From Streptomyces adelaidensis (GTDB lineage Bacteria; Actinomycetota; Actinomycetes; Streptomycetales; Streptomycetaceae), in the NCBI RefSeq assembly GCF_016598475.1, contig NZ_JAEMUX010000036.1:1-64000 (forward strand): DNA of 64,000 nt, in the 5' to 3' direction. The notes under the pieces are model-generated. The model saw nothing but the letters and a program-made list of their open reading frames with translations, had not been told where the DNA came from and did not search any database. Positions 42,076-49,658 of this stretch are shown here, one piece after another. Both the position numbers and the translations under genes were made by a program. Numbering within the stretch: position 1 is the first letter of the stretch; every line of letters begins with the position of its first letter.

Positions 42076-42908
42076 GCGGCGCTGCATCTATTGGAGGAAA
42101 GGGCCAGCTGTTGAGTGACACCCTCGCCGCCGCGCAGGCGGAGGGGCGGTCCGCGCTCATCGCCTACCTGCCGGCCGGGTTCCCGACCGTCGACGGCGGC
42201 ATCGCCGCGATCAAGGCGGTCTTCGAGGGCGGCGCCGACATCGTCGAGGTCGGGCTGCCGCACAGCGACCCGGTCCTCGACGGGCCCGTCATCCAGACCG
42301 CCGACGACATCGCCCTGCGCGGCGGCGTCAAGATCGCGGATGTGATGCGCACGGTCCGCGAGGCCTTCGAGGCCACCGGAAAGCCCGTACTCGTCATGAC
42401 GTACTGGAACCCGATCGACCGGTACGGCGTCGAGCGCTTCACCGCCGAGCTCGCGGAGGCGGGCGGCGCGGGCTGCATCCTGCCCGACCTGCCCGTCCAG
42501 GAGTCCGCCCTCTGGAGGGAGCACGCCGAGAAGCACGGGCTCGGCACGGTCTTCGTCGTCGCGCCCAGCAGCAAGGACGCTCGCCTCGCCGAGATCACCG
42601 CGGCGGGCAGCGGCTTCGTCTACGCCGCCTCGCTGATGGGCGTCACGGGCACCCGGGCATCGGTGGGCGCCCAGGCCCAGGACCTGGTGCGGCGTACCCG
42701 GGCCACCCGCACCGGCCTGCCGGTCTGCGTCGGCCTCGGCGTCTCCAACGCCGAACAGGCCGCCGAGGTCGCCGGATTCGCCGACGGCGTGATCGTCGGC
42801 TCCGCGTTCGTGAAGCTGATGCTGGACGCACCGGACGAGGCGGCCGGCCTGGACGCCGTACGGGAACTGGCGGGCGACCTCGCGAAGGGTGTGCGCCGGA
42901 GCGCGTGA
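42072..42908 (+). CDS. trpA: Tryptophan synthase alpha chain
   Basis: Splits indole-3-glycerol phosphate to indole, which is channelled to TrpB. 278 aa barrel. The catalytic Glu is in DIVEVGLPHSDPVLDGP and the Asp in CILPDLPVQES; YAASLMGVTGTRA and GLGVSNAEQA bind phosphate. The GTG 42072 start overlaps the trpB stop. GGAGGAAAGG a little further in, ahead of a TTG at 42111, offers a second possible start that would shorten the protein by 13 residues. Last gene of the trp group; a hairpin follows. Confidence 0.96.
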   Translation: MSGAASIGGKGQLLSDTLAAAQAEGRSALIAYLPAGFPTVDGGIAAIKAVFEGGADIVEVGLPHSDPVLDGPVIQTADDIALRGGVKIADVMRTVREAFEATGKPVLVMTYWNPIDRYGVERFTAELAEAGGAGCILPDLPVQESALWREHAEKHGLGTVFVVAPSSKDARLAEITAAGSGFVYAASLMGVTGTRASVGAQAQDLVRRTRATRTGLPVCVGLGVSNAEQAAEVAGFADGVIVGSAFVKLMLDAPDEAAGLDAVRELAGDLAKGVRRSA

Positions 42909-42983
42909 CGTTCACCCGTTTGTCGTACGGGAACGGCTGGACGTAACGGGTAATCCGCTCACTCGAACGGGTGGAAGTGGGAT

Positions 42984-43008
42984 CGGGGAGGCGCGGTGCG
43001 CCTCCCCG
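42984..43008 (+). terminator. Hairpin after trpA
   Basis: Perfect 11-bp GC stem (42984-42994 with 42998-43008) with a 3-nt GGT loop, 76 bp after trpA and just before the GTG of the next gene. It may terminate trp transcription or sit in the leader of the DsbA-like gene. Confidence 0.55.
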
Positions 43009-43024
43009 GTTCGTTCTGCGGGAT

Positions 43025-43798
43025 GTGAGCGAGAAGAACCGTGAGGGAAAGCGCACCGCCCGTGAACGGCTGGCGGAGGAGCGCGAGAAGCAGAAGACCG
43101 CCGAGAAGCGCCGTCGGGTGCTGATCGTGAGCGCCTCGGTGCTCGGCGTCCTGGGACTGGCCGCCGTGATCGGCGTCGTCGCGGCGAACGCGGGCAAGGA
43201 CGACGCCGACACCGCGGGCCCCGTGGTGGCGCCCTCGGGGGCCAACGGCGAGGACAGCCTCGCGATCCCCGTCGGGGACACCGGCGCCAAGGCGACTCTC
43301 ACGGTGTGGGAGGACTTCCGCTGCCCGGCCTGCAAGTCCTTCGAGGACGCGTACCGCTCGACGATCCACGAGCTGACCGAGGCCGGAAAGCTGAAGGTCG
43401 AGTACCACCTGGCGACCCTGATCGACGCGAACATGGGCGGCAGCGGCTCGCGGAAGGCCGCCAACGCTGCCGCCTGCGCACAGAACGCGGGCAAGTTCCC
43501 CGCCTACCACGACGTGCTGTACGAGAACCAGCCCGCAGAGACGAGTGACGACTTCGCCCAGGAGGCCAAGCTGTTCGACCTCGCGAAGAAGGTGGACGGG
43601 CTGGACACCTCCGCCTTCCGCGGCTGCGTCGAGGACGGCACGCACAACAGCTGGGTGGTGAAGTCGAACGAGGCCTTCCAGAAGGGCGGCTTCGGGGGCA
43701 CCCCGAGTGTCTTCCTCAACGGCACCAACATCTACGCGGACCAGTCCATGACCCCCGCCAAGCTGAAGGAGATGGTGGAGGCGAAGGCCAAGGGGTGA
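43025..43798 (+). CDS. Membrane-anchored DsbA-like thiol-disulfide protein (CPAC), second copy
   Basis: 257 aa with the same plan as the 13189-13989 protein: charged cytoplasmic head (1-31), one membrane anchor (about 32-54), external thioredoxin fold with CPAC at 100-103 and cis-Pro region GTPSVFLNG near residue 226. Two further cysteines (AAACAQNAG; RGCVEDG) are present, unlike the first copy. GTG 43025 is chosen where the charged head begins (MSEKNREGKRTARERL). It lies 126 bp before lgt, suggesting a shared role in envelope protein maturation, but separate transcription is possible. Confidence 0.9.
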   Translation: MSEKNREGKRTARERLAEEREKQKTAEKRRRVLIVSASVLGVLGLAAVIGVVAANAGKDDADTAGPVVAPSGANGEDSLAIPVGDTGAKATLTVWEDFRCPACKSFEDAYRSTIHELTEAGKLKVEYHLATLIDANMGGSGSRKAANAAACAQNAGKFPAYHDVLYENQPAETSDDFAQEAKLFDLAKKVDGLDTSAFRGCVEDGTHNSWVVKSNEAFQKGGFGGTPSVFLNGTNIYADQSMTPAKLKEMVEAKAKG

Positions 43799-43924
43799 GC
43801 CCTGTGGCGCTGTGAGACCCGCGGGGTCCGTGAGGCGTCAAGGGAGTCGTGGTGCGGCGTTATGGACCCGTTGCCGGGGCTGCCCACCGTCGGCCGGGCC
43901 CGGCAGGGTAGCGTCGACCCTGCC

Positions 43925-44950
43925 ATGGAACTTGCCTACATTCCCAGCCCGTCGCGCGGGGTGCTGTACCTCGGTCCCGTCCCGCTGCGCGGCTACGCCT
44001 TCTGCATCATCATCGGTGTCTTCGTAGCCGTCTGGCTCGGCAACAAACGCTGGCTCGCCCGGGGCGGGCGGGCCGGCACGATCGCCGACATCGCGGTCTG
44101 GGCCGTGCCCTTCGGCCTCGTCGGCGGACGGCTCTACCACGTGATCACGGACTACGAGCTGTACTTCAGCGAGGGCCGTGACTGGGTGGACGCCTTCAAG
44201 ATCTGGGAGGGCGGGCTCGGCATCTGGGGCGCGATCGCCCTCGGCGCGGTGGGCGCGTGGATCGGATGCCGCAGGCGCGGCATCCCCCTCCCCGCCTACG
44301 CCGACGCCGTCGCGCCCGGCATCGCCCTCGCCCAGGCGATCGGGCGATGGGGCAACTGGTTCAACCAGGAGCTGTACGGCAAGCCGACCGATCTGCCGTG
44401 GGCCCTGGAGATCACGTCCTCCACGGACGGGCGGGTGCCCGGCACCTACCACCCGACCTTCCTCTACGAGTCGCTGTGGTGCATCGGCGTCGCGCTCCTC
44501 GTCATCTGGGCCGACCGCCGCTTCAAGCTCGGGCACGGGCGGGCGTTCGCGCTGTACGTCGCCGCGTACTGCGCGGGGCGGTTCTGGATCGAGTACATGC
44601 GCGTCGACGACGCCCACCACATCTTCGGGCTGCGGCTCAACAACTGGACCGCGCTGTTCGTCTTCCTGCTCGCCGTGATCTACCTCGTGCTGTCGGCGCG
44701 GAAGCGGCCGGGGCGTGAGGAAGTGGTCGAGCCGGGTGTCTCCGACGGTGAGGGGGACGGCCAGGGCGACGCCGACGAGGCCTCGGCTTCGGCGGACCTT
44801 GAGAAGGGCGCCGAGAAGGACGTCGAGAAGAAGGACGAGAAGGACGGGGACTCGGAGTCGACGAAGTCCTCGGCGAAGTCCGACACGAAGGACGACGAGA
44901 CCTCCGACTCCGCTGTCGGGAAGAAGACCGAGTCCGCCGAGAAGAGCTGA
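43925..44950 (+). CDS. lgt: Prolipoprotein diacylglyceryl transferase
   Basis: Transfers diacylglycerol to the lipobox cysteine of prelipoproteins, the step before LspA. 341 aa: about seven membrane segments up to residue ~260, with the Lgt signature GRWGNWFNQELYG, the HPTFLYESLW block and GRFWIEYMR. The last ~75 residues are a highly charged Asp/Glu/Lys/Ser tail (EKDVEKKDEKDGD type), a disordered cytoplasmic extension seen in Streptomyces Lgt. ATG 43925 is chosen at the conserved MELAYIPSPSRGV. A perfect bidirectional terminator follows. Confidence 0.96.
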   Translation: MELAYIPSPSRGVLYLGPVPLRGYAFCIIIGVFVAVWLGNKRWLARGGRAGTIADIAVWAVPFGLVGGRLYHVITDYELYFSEGRDWVDAFKIWEGGLGIWGAIALGAVGAWIGCRRRGIPLPAYADAVAPGIALAQAIGRWGNWFNQELYGKPTDLPWALEITSSTDGRVPGTYHPTFLYESLWCIGVALLVIWADRRFKLGHGRAFALYVAAYCAGRFWIEYMRVDDAHHIFGLRLNNWTALFVFLLAVIYLVLSARKRPGREEVVEPGVSDGEGDGQGDADEASASADLEKGAEKDVEKKDEKDGDSESTKSSAKSDTKDDETSDSAVGKKTESAEKS

Positions 44951-44976
44951 CGCGTCGCTCCGTGACGGATGCTTCA

Positions 44977-45012
44977 AAAAACCCACCCGCCCTGACAGGC
45001 GGGTGGGTTTTT
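44977..45012. terminator. Bidirectional intrinsic terminator lgt / CoA-lyase operon
   Basis: Fifteen-bp stem (44977-44991 with 44998-45012) with a CTGACA loop. It is flanked by an A-run on the left and a T-run on the right, so it works as a classical terminator in both directions. It marks the end of lgt and of the six-gene leftward operon. Confidence 0.92.
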
Positions 45013-45028
45013 CGTGTCGGCAGGGCGG

Positions 45029-45868
45029 TCAGTGTCGGGCGGAGCGGTCGGCCAGGGACAGGGTCCGGTGGGCGCCCGCCACCACGGCCGGGTCGATGAA
45101 GCGGCCGTCGGGGAGTGCTTGGGCGCCGGGGTCGGTTGCCGCGGCTACGAGGATCTCCTCGGCCGACTCGATCTCCGCCGGGGTGGGGGCGTAGGCGCGT
45201 TCGATCACCGGGAGTTGGCGGGGGTGGATGGCGGCGCGGCCCAGGAAGCCGAGAGCGCGGCCGCGGGCGGAGGTGACCGCCAGGCCTTCGAGGTCTCTCG
45301 TGTCCGGGTGGATGGACTGGGCGGGGGCGGGCAGGCCGGCGGCGCGGGCGGCGACGATCACTCGGGAGCGGGGCCAGTCCAGCGCCCTGTCGTCCTGGAC
45401 GCCCAGGTCGGCGCGGAGGTCCGCCTCGCCGAGCGCGATGCCGTGGAGCGCGGGATGGGAAGAGGCGATCTCATAGGACCGCTCCACGCCCAGAGCCGAT
45501 TCCAGCAGGGCGTACAGGGGGATCGCGCCTCCTTCCGCGGGGGCGGTCCGTTCCGCCACGCGCACCACCTCGGCGGGCGACGTGACCTTGGGCAGGCGGA
45601 GCGCCGCGAGGCCGGGGAGGGAGGAGAGGGCTTTCAGGTCCTCTCCGCAGAGCGGGGTGTCCAGGGCGTTCACGCGTACGTGGACCGGGGCGGGCGGGGG
45701 CTCGGAGAGGAGTTCGGCGGTGGCCGATCGGGCGTACTCCTTGCGGTCGGGGGCGACCGCGTCCTCCAGGTCCACGATCACCACATCCGCGCCGGCGGTG
45801 AGGGCCTTGGCCACCACCTCCGGGCGGTCGCCGGGGACGTACAACCAGGTCAGGGGGAAGGACGTCAC
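45029..45868 (-). CDS. HpcH/HpaI (CitE-like) CoA ester lyase
   Basis: 279 aa, CitE-like member of the aldolase/citrate lyase family acting on beta-hydroxyacyl-CoA or malyl-CoA-type esters. Motifs: LYVPGDRPEVVAKAL, the metal- and CoA-binding VDLEDAVAPDRKEYAR, VRVNALDTP, LPKVTSPAEV, ALLESALGV, and GRAAIHPRQLPVIERAY, which names the family. GTG 45868 overlaps the stop of the CoA-transferase gene (GTGA). Last gene of the operon. With the CaiB-like partner it suggests activation and cleavage of a branched or hydroxylated organic acid; the substrate is unknown. Confidence 0.93.
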   Translation of the reverse strand: MTSFPLTWLYVPGDRPEVVAKALTAGADVVIVDLEDAVAPDRKEYARSATAELLSEPPPAPVHVRVNALDTPLCGEDLKALSSLPGLAALRLPKVTSPAEVVRVAERTAPAEGGAIPLYALLESALGVERSYEIASSHPALHGIALGEADLRADLGVQDDRALDWPRSRVIVAARAAGLPAPAQSIHPDTRDLEGLAVTSARGRALGFLGRAAIHPRQLPVIERAYAPTPAEIESAEEILVAAATDPGAQALPDGRFIDPAVVAGAHRTLSLADRSARH

Positions 45869-47064
45869 AGGGCGCCCTCCTGGCGGAGGGTCGCGATGTC
45901 CGTCTCGGACAGGCCCAGCTCGGTCAGGACCGCATCCGTGTCGGCGCCGTGCGGGCGGCCCGCCCAGCGGATGGCGCCCGGGGTGGCGGAGAGGCGGAAG
46001 AGGACGTTCTGCATGCGCAGCGGGCCGAGGTCGGGGTCGTCGACGGTCGTGATGGTGTCCAGCGCCCGGTACTGCGGGTCCGTCATCACCTCCCGCACGT
46101 CCTGGATGGGGGCGACCGCCGCCTCCGCCTTCTCGAACACCTCGATGACCTCCTCGCGGGTGTGGCGGGCGATCCACGCGCCGACCGCCTCGTCCAGGAC
46201 GTCCGCGTGGCGGGCCCGCTCGGCGCCCGAGCCGAACCAGGGCTCGTCGATCAGCTCGGGGCGGCCGACCAGGCGCATCACCCGTTCCGCGATGGACTGG
46301 GCGGAGGTGGAGACGGCCACCCAGGAGCCGTCCGCGGTGCGGTAGGTGTTGCGGGGCGCGTTGTTGGCGGAGCGGTTGCCGGTGCGCGGCTGGACGTGGC
46401 CGAGCTGGTCGTACCAGAGGGGCTGGGGGCCGAGGACGGTCAGGATCGGCTCGATGATCGCCATGTCGACGACCTGGCCCTCGCCGGTGTGGTCGCGGGA
46501 GGCCAGGGCCGTCATCACCGCGTACGCCGTCGCCAGGCCCGCGATCGAGTCGGCGAGGCCGAAGGGCGGGAGGACCGGTGGGGCGTCCGGTTCGCCGGTG
46601 ATCGCGGCGAAGCCGCTCATCGCCTCGGCGAGCGTGCCGAAGCCGGGGCGGTTGGCGTACGGGCCGAACTGGCCGAAGCCGGTGACGCGGGCGAGGACCA
46701 GGCGCGGGTTCGCGGCGGACAGCTCCTTCCAGCCCAGGCCCCACTTCTCCAGGGTGCCGGGGCGGAAGTTCTCGATGATCACGTCGGCGGTGGCGGCGAG
46801 GCGGAGGAGGGTGTCCCGGCCGCCGGGCCGCGACAGGTTCAGCGTCAGGGTGCGCTTGTTGCGGCCCAGGAGTTTCCACCACAGGCCCACGCCGTCCTTC
46901 GAAGGGCCGTGGCCGCGGGACGGGTCCGGTTTCGTCGGGTGCTCGACCTTGATGACCTCCGCGCCGAAGTCGCCGAGCATGGTGGCGGCGAGGGGGCCGG
47001 CGAACAGGGTGGCGAGGTCGAGGACGCGGAGGTGCGTGAGCGGGGGGTCGTACGCCTGGGTCAT
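45865..47064 (-). CDS. CaiB/BaiF family CoA-transferase (class III)
   Basis: 399 aa, class III (formyl-CoA transferase-like) CoA-transferase. The N-terminus LRVLDLATLFAGPLAATMLGDFGAEVIKVE is classic (shown here in parts: LRVLDLATLFAGP and LGDFGAEVIKVEHP), with the catalytic Asp expected in the VVDMAIIEPIL block. NRNKRTLTLNL-type (LLGRNKRTLTLNLSRPG), NFRPGTLEKWGL and the C-terminal RHTREEVIEVFEKAEAAV segments also fit. The ATG overlaps the stop of the upstream ADP-ribosylglycohydrolase gene (ATGA). Its own stop overlaps the lyase start. A succinyl- or acetyl-CoA:organic-acid transferase role is inferred. Confidence 0.94.
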   Translation of the reverse strand: MTQAYDPPLTHLRVLDLATLFAGPLAATMLGDFGAEVIKVEHPTKPDPSRGHGPSKDGVGLWWKLLGRNKRTLTLNLSRPGGRDTLLRLAATADVIIENFRPGTLEKWGLGWKELSAANPRLVLARVTGFGQFGPYANRPGFGTLAEAMSGFAAITGEPDAPPVLPPFGLADSIAGLATAYAVMTALASRDHTGEGQVVDMAIIEPILTVLGPQPLWYDQLGHVQPRTGNRSANNAPRNTYRTADGSWVAVSTSAQSIAERVMRLVGRPELIDEPWFGSGAERARHADVLDEAVGAWIARHTREEVIEVFEKAEAAVAPIQDVREVMTDPQYRALDTITTVDDPDLGPLRMQNVLFRLSATPGAIRWAGRPHGADTDAVLTELGLSETDIATLRQEGAL

Positions 47065-48470
47065 GGGTGGGGGGTCTCCCGGAGGGTGAGGTGGGCCAGG
47101 GTGTCGAAGCCGATGCCGTCGAAGTCCGCGATCGAGGTGGCCAGGCGGTTCTTGAGGGGGGCCGTCCAGCGGTCGGGGAGCGCCGCCGGGGAACCGGCCA
47201 GCAGACCGGCGATGCTGCCGGCCGTCGCGCCGTTGGAGTCGGTGTCCCAACCGCCCGACACCGCGCGGCAGACGGAGGCCGTGAAGTCGCCGTCCGCGTG
47301 GGTGAGGGCGGCGGTGAGCAGGGCCGTGTTGGGGATGGCGTGCACCCAGTGGTGGTCGGCGTAGGCGGTGTGGAGCGCGTCGACGATCGTGTCGAAGTCG
47401 CGGGCCTCGGTGGCGAGTTGGAGGGCGTGGTTGATCGCCCGCGCCAGGCGGGAGGCCGGGGGGACGACGGTCAGGCCGGTGCGCAGACAGTGGTGGATGT
47501 CGTGGGTGCCGGTGGCTGCCTCGGCGATGGCGGCCGCGATGTACATCGCCGCGTAGACGCCGTTCGCGGTGTGGGTGAGGGTGGCGTCGCGGTGGGCCTG
47601 TCCGGCCGCCGCGGCCGGGTCGCCGGGGTGGGTCCAGCCGTGGACGTCCGCGCGGATCAGGGCGCCGATCCATTCGCGGAACGGGTTGCGGTGGCGGGCG
47701 GTGTGCGGGGGTTCGATGCCGGTGAGGAGGTTGCGGTAGGCGATGCGTTCGGCGGTGAACGTGCGGCCGGCGGGGAGCTCGTCCAGCCAGAGCCTCGCCA
47801 CGTCGGCGGTGGTGAAGTGCGGGCCGTGGCGGTGGAGGAGGAGCAGGTTGAGGAGCGGGTAGTTGAGGTCGTCGTCCTCGGGCATGCCGTCGATGTTCTC
47901 GGCCAGGGAGGTGGAGGCCGAGCGGCGGTTCCAGGGGTGGGCCGCCAGGAGGTCCGGAGGGACGCCCCGGGTGGTGAACCAGGTGGTGAGGGGCCAGTTG
48001 CCGGTGGCGCGGGCGAGTTGGCGGATGGCGGTGAGGGGGAGCTTCTCGACGGGTTTGCCGAGCAGGCAGCCGACGGCGCGGCCGAGCCAGGCGGCTTCCA
48101 GGCGGGGGGTGTACGTGGCGGGCTCGTACGTGGCTGACTCGTATGTGACTGACTCGTACGTGGCGGGCTGGGTGGGTCGGCCCGGCCAGTTCGGGCACAG
48201 GGCCTTGATACTGCTCAGGTCCGTCGGCTCGTCGTCCGTCAACGTGCTTGGCAGGTCGGCCAGTTCGTCGAGGAGGTCCTCGGCGAGTTGGCGGAGGTAG
48301 CGGGACGGGGGGGTGGGGGAGGAGCCGGCGCGGAGGGGGGCCGGGGGGCCGCCCGCCGTGTGCCAGCGGGTGGCGATGGCCGAGGGCTCGCGGCCGTCCT
48401 GGCGGGCCTGGTGCAGTTCGTGGCCGAGGAGGTCCTCCGGCTGGACCCAGGTGAGGCGGAGGGGGGTCAC
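47061..48470 (-). CDS. ADP-ribosylglycohydrolase-family protein, paralogue 1 (divergent)
   Basis: 469 aa, DraG/ARH fold. The first ~125 residues are an N-terminal extension containing four YESxT-type pentapeptide repeats (104-121). The catalytic domain starts at AAWLGRAVGCLLGKPVEKLP. The usual GDALG motif is GCLLG here (Asp missing). The TDDT motif is replaced by GMPEDDDLNY, and the C-terminal metal motif is GGWDTDSNGATAGSIAG. The acidic metal ligands are therefore partly conserved in variant form, as in a distinct subfamily. GTG 48470 overlaps the stop of paralogue 2 (GTGA). Substrate unknown; these hydrolases remove ADP-ribose from proteins, nucleic acid or small molecules. Confidence 0.9.
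   Translation of the reverse strand: MTPLRLTWVQPEDLLGHELHQARQDGREPSAIATRWHTAGGPPAPLRAGSSPTPPSRYLRQLAEDLLDELADLPSTLTDDEPTDLSSIKALCPNWPGRPTQPATYESVTYESATYEPATYTPRLEAAWLGRAVGCLLGKPVEKLPLTAIRQLARATGNWPLTTWFTTRGVPPDLLAAHPWNRRSASTSLAENIDGMPEDDDLNYPLLNLLLLHRHGPHFTTADVARLWLDELPAGRTFTAERIAYRNLLTGIEPPHTARHRNPFREWIGALIRADVHGWTHPGDPAAAAGQAHRDATLTHTANGVYAAMYIAAAIAEAATGTHDIHHCLRTGLTVVPPASRLARAINHALQLATEARDFDTIVDALHTAYADHHWVHAIPNTALLTAALTHADGDFTASVCRAVSGGWDTDSNGATAGSIAGLLAGSPAALPDRWTAPLKNRLATSIADFDGIGFDTLAHLTLRETPHP
48111..48170 (-). repeat. In-frame 15-bp tandem repeat in DraG paralogue 1
   Basis: Four 15-bp units (plus-strand GTACGTGGCGGGCTC, GTACGTGGCTGACTC, GTATGTGACTGACTC, GTACGTGGCGGGCTG) encoding ATYEP/VTYES-like pentapeptides just before the catalytic domain. 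Confidence 0.85.
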
Positions 48471-49651
48471 CGGAGGGACGCCAGGGTGGTGAAGGCGGCC
48501 TCGTGGGCGCGGCGGCGGCGGACGTCCCGCTCATGGATCTCGCGGGTGACCGCGGTGAGCGTCGTGGCGGGGGCGTGCAGGTCGAGGCGGCTGGCCTCGG
48601 CCACCGTCTTGGCCCAGTCGGACGGGATCTCGGAGCCGAGCGCGCCCGCGAGGGCGCCCGACATCGTCGCGATCGAGTCGCAGTCGCGGCCGTAGTTCAC
48701 CGAGCCGAGGACCGCGTGGCGGTAGTCGCCACGGGCCACCAGCAACATGCCCAGGGCGATGGGGAGTTCCTCGATCGCGTGGAGGCGGGAGGGGCGGCGG
48801 GCGCCGAGGGAGGGGGCACGGTAGTCGGGGCCCACCGTGTCGAACGGGGTCACCGCCTCGCGGAGCGGTCGTAGCGCCGACTCGAAGTCCGTGTACCGGT
48901 GCGCCACCTCGCACACCGACTCGATCGCCGCGCGCGTGCCGTCCTTCGCCAGGGCGAGGCAGGTCTCGATCACCGACTCGGCGGTCGCGCCCGGCGTGCA
49001 CGCCGCCGCGCACGCCGCCGCGAAGACGCCGGCCGCCTCCCTGCCGTACGAGGACTGGTGGGCGCCCGCGATGTCGAGTGCCTCGGCGTACGCGCCCGGC
49101 GGATCGGCCGCGTTGACCAGTCCGACGGGGGCCATGTACATCGCGGCGCCACAGTTGACGATGTTGCCGGTGCCGGCCTCACGGGGGTCGATGTGGCCGT
49201 AGTGGATACGGGCCACCAGCCACTTCTCGGCGAGGAAGACCCGCTGGAGGGGGAGGGCCTCCGCCTCCAGTTCGGGGATCCAGCGCGGGGTCGTCATCAT
49301 GTCCGGCACCAGGTGCTCGGCGATGGCGTACGCGTCCAGGTGGTCGCGGACGTGGTCGTACACCCGTACCAGCGCGTGGGTCATCAAGGTGTCGTCGGTG
49401 ACGTGGCCGTCGCCCTTGTGGTACGGGGCGATGGGGCGGGCGGTGCGCCAGCCGTCGCCGTTCCAGGGGCCGACGATGCCGTGGACGCGGCCGCCGTGGC
49501 GTTCGAGGATCTGTTCCGGGGTGTAGCCCTCGACCGGGCCGCCGAGGGCGTCGCCGACGGCGGCGCCGACCAGGGCGCCGGTGATGCGCTCTTCGAGGGG
49601 CGCTCCGGTATCAGCCACTGTGTTGTATTTGGCTTCGTTTGGTGGTGTCAT
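48467..49651 (-). CDS. ADP-ribosylglycohydrolase-family protein, paralogue 2 (canonical)
   Basis: 394 aa, DraG/ARH fold with both metal sites apparently intact: GALVGAAVGDALGGPVEGY at the N-terminus, GHVTDDTLMTHAL, and the C-terminal VNYGRDCDSIATMSGALAGAL. It therefore has the residues for a binuclear Mg site and should be an active hydrolase. ATG 49651 has AGGAGG 11 nt upstream and begins MTPPNEAKYN; the frame is open back to 49744 without support. It is separated from paralogue 3 by 7 bp and overlaps paralogue 1. Confidence 0.93.
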   Translation of the reverse strand: MTPPNEAKYNTVADTGAPLEERITGALVGAAVGDALGGPVEGYTPEQILERHGGRVHGIVGPWNGDGWRTARPIAPYHKGDGHVTDDTLMTHALVRVYDHVRDHLDAYAIAEHLVPDMMTTPRWIPELEAEALPLQRVFLAEKWLVARIHYGHIDPREAGTGNIVNCGAAMYMAPVGLVNAADPPGAYAEALDIAGAHQSSYGREAAGVFAAACAAACTPGATAESVIETCLALAKDGTRAAIESVCEVAHRYTDFESALRPLREAVTPFDTVGPDYRAPSLGARRPSRLHAIEELPIALGMLLVARGDYRHAVLGSVNYGRDCDSIATMSGALAGALGSEIPSDWAKTVAEASRLDLHAPATTLTAVTREIHERDVRRRRAHEAAFTTLASLR

Positions 49652-49658
49652 GCCTGAA

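Noticed and set aside
45865..48534. 889-residue frame covering the CoA-transferase plus upstream sequence
   Set aside because: The N-terminal half is Pro/Arg-rich shadow of DraG paralogue 1; the real start is ATG 47064.
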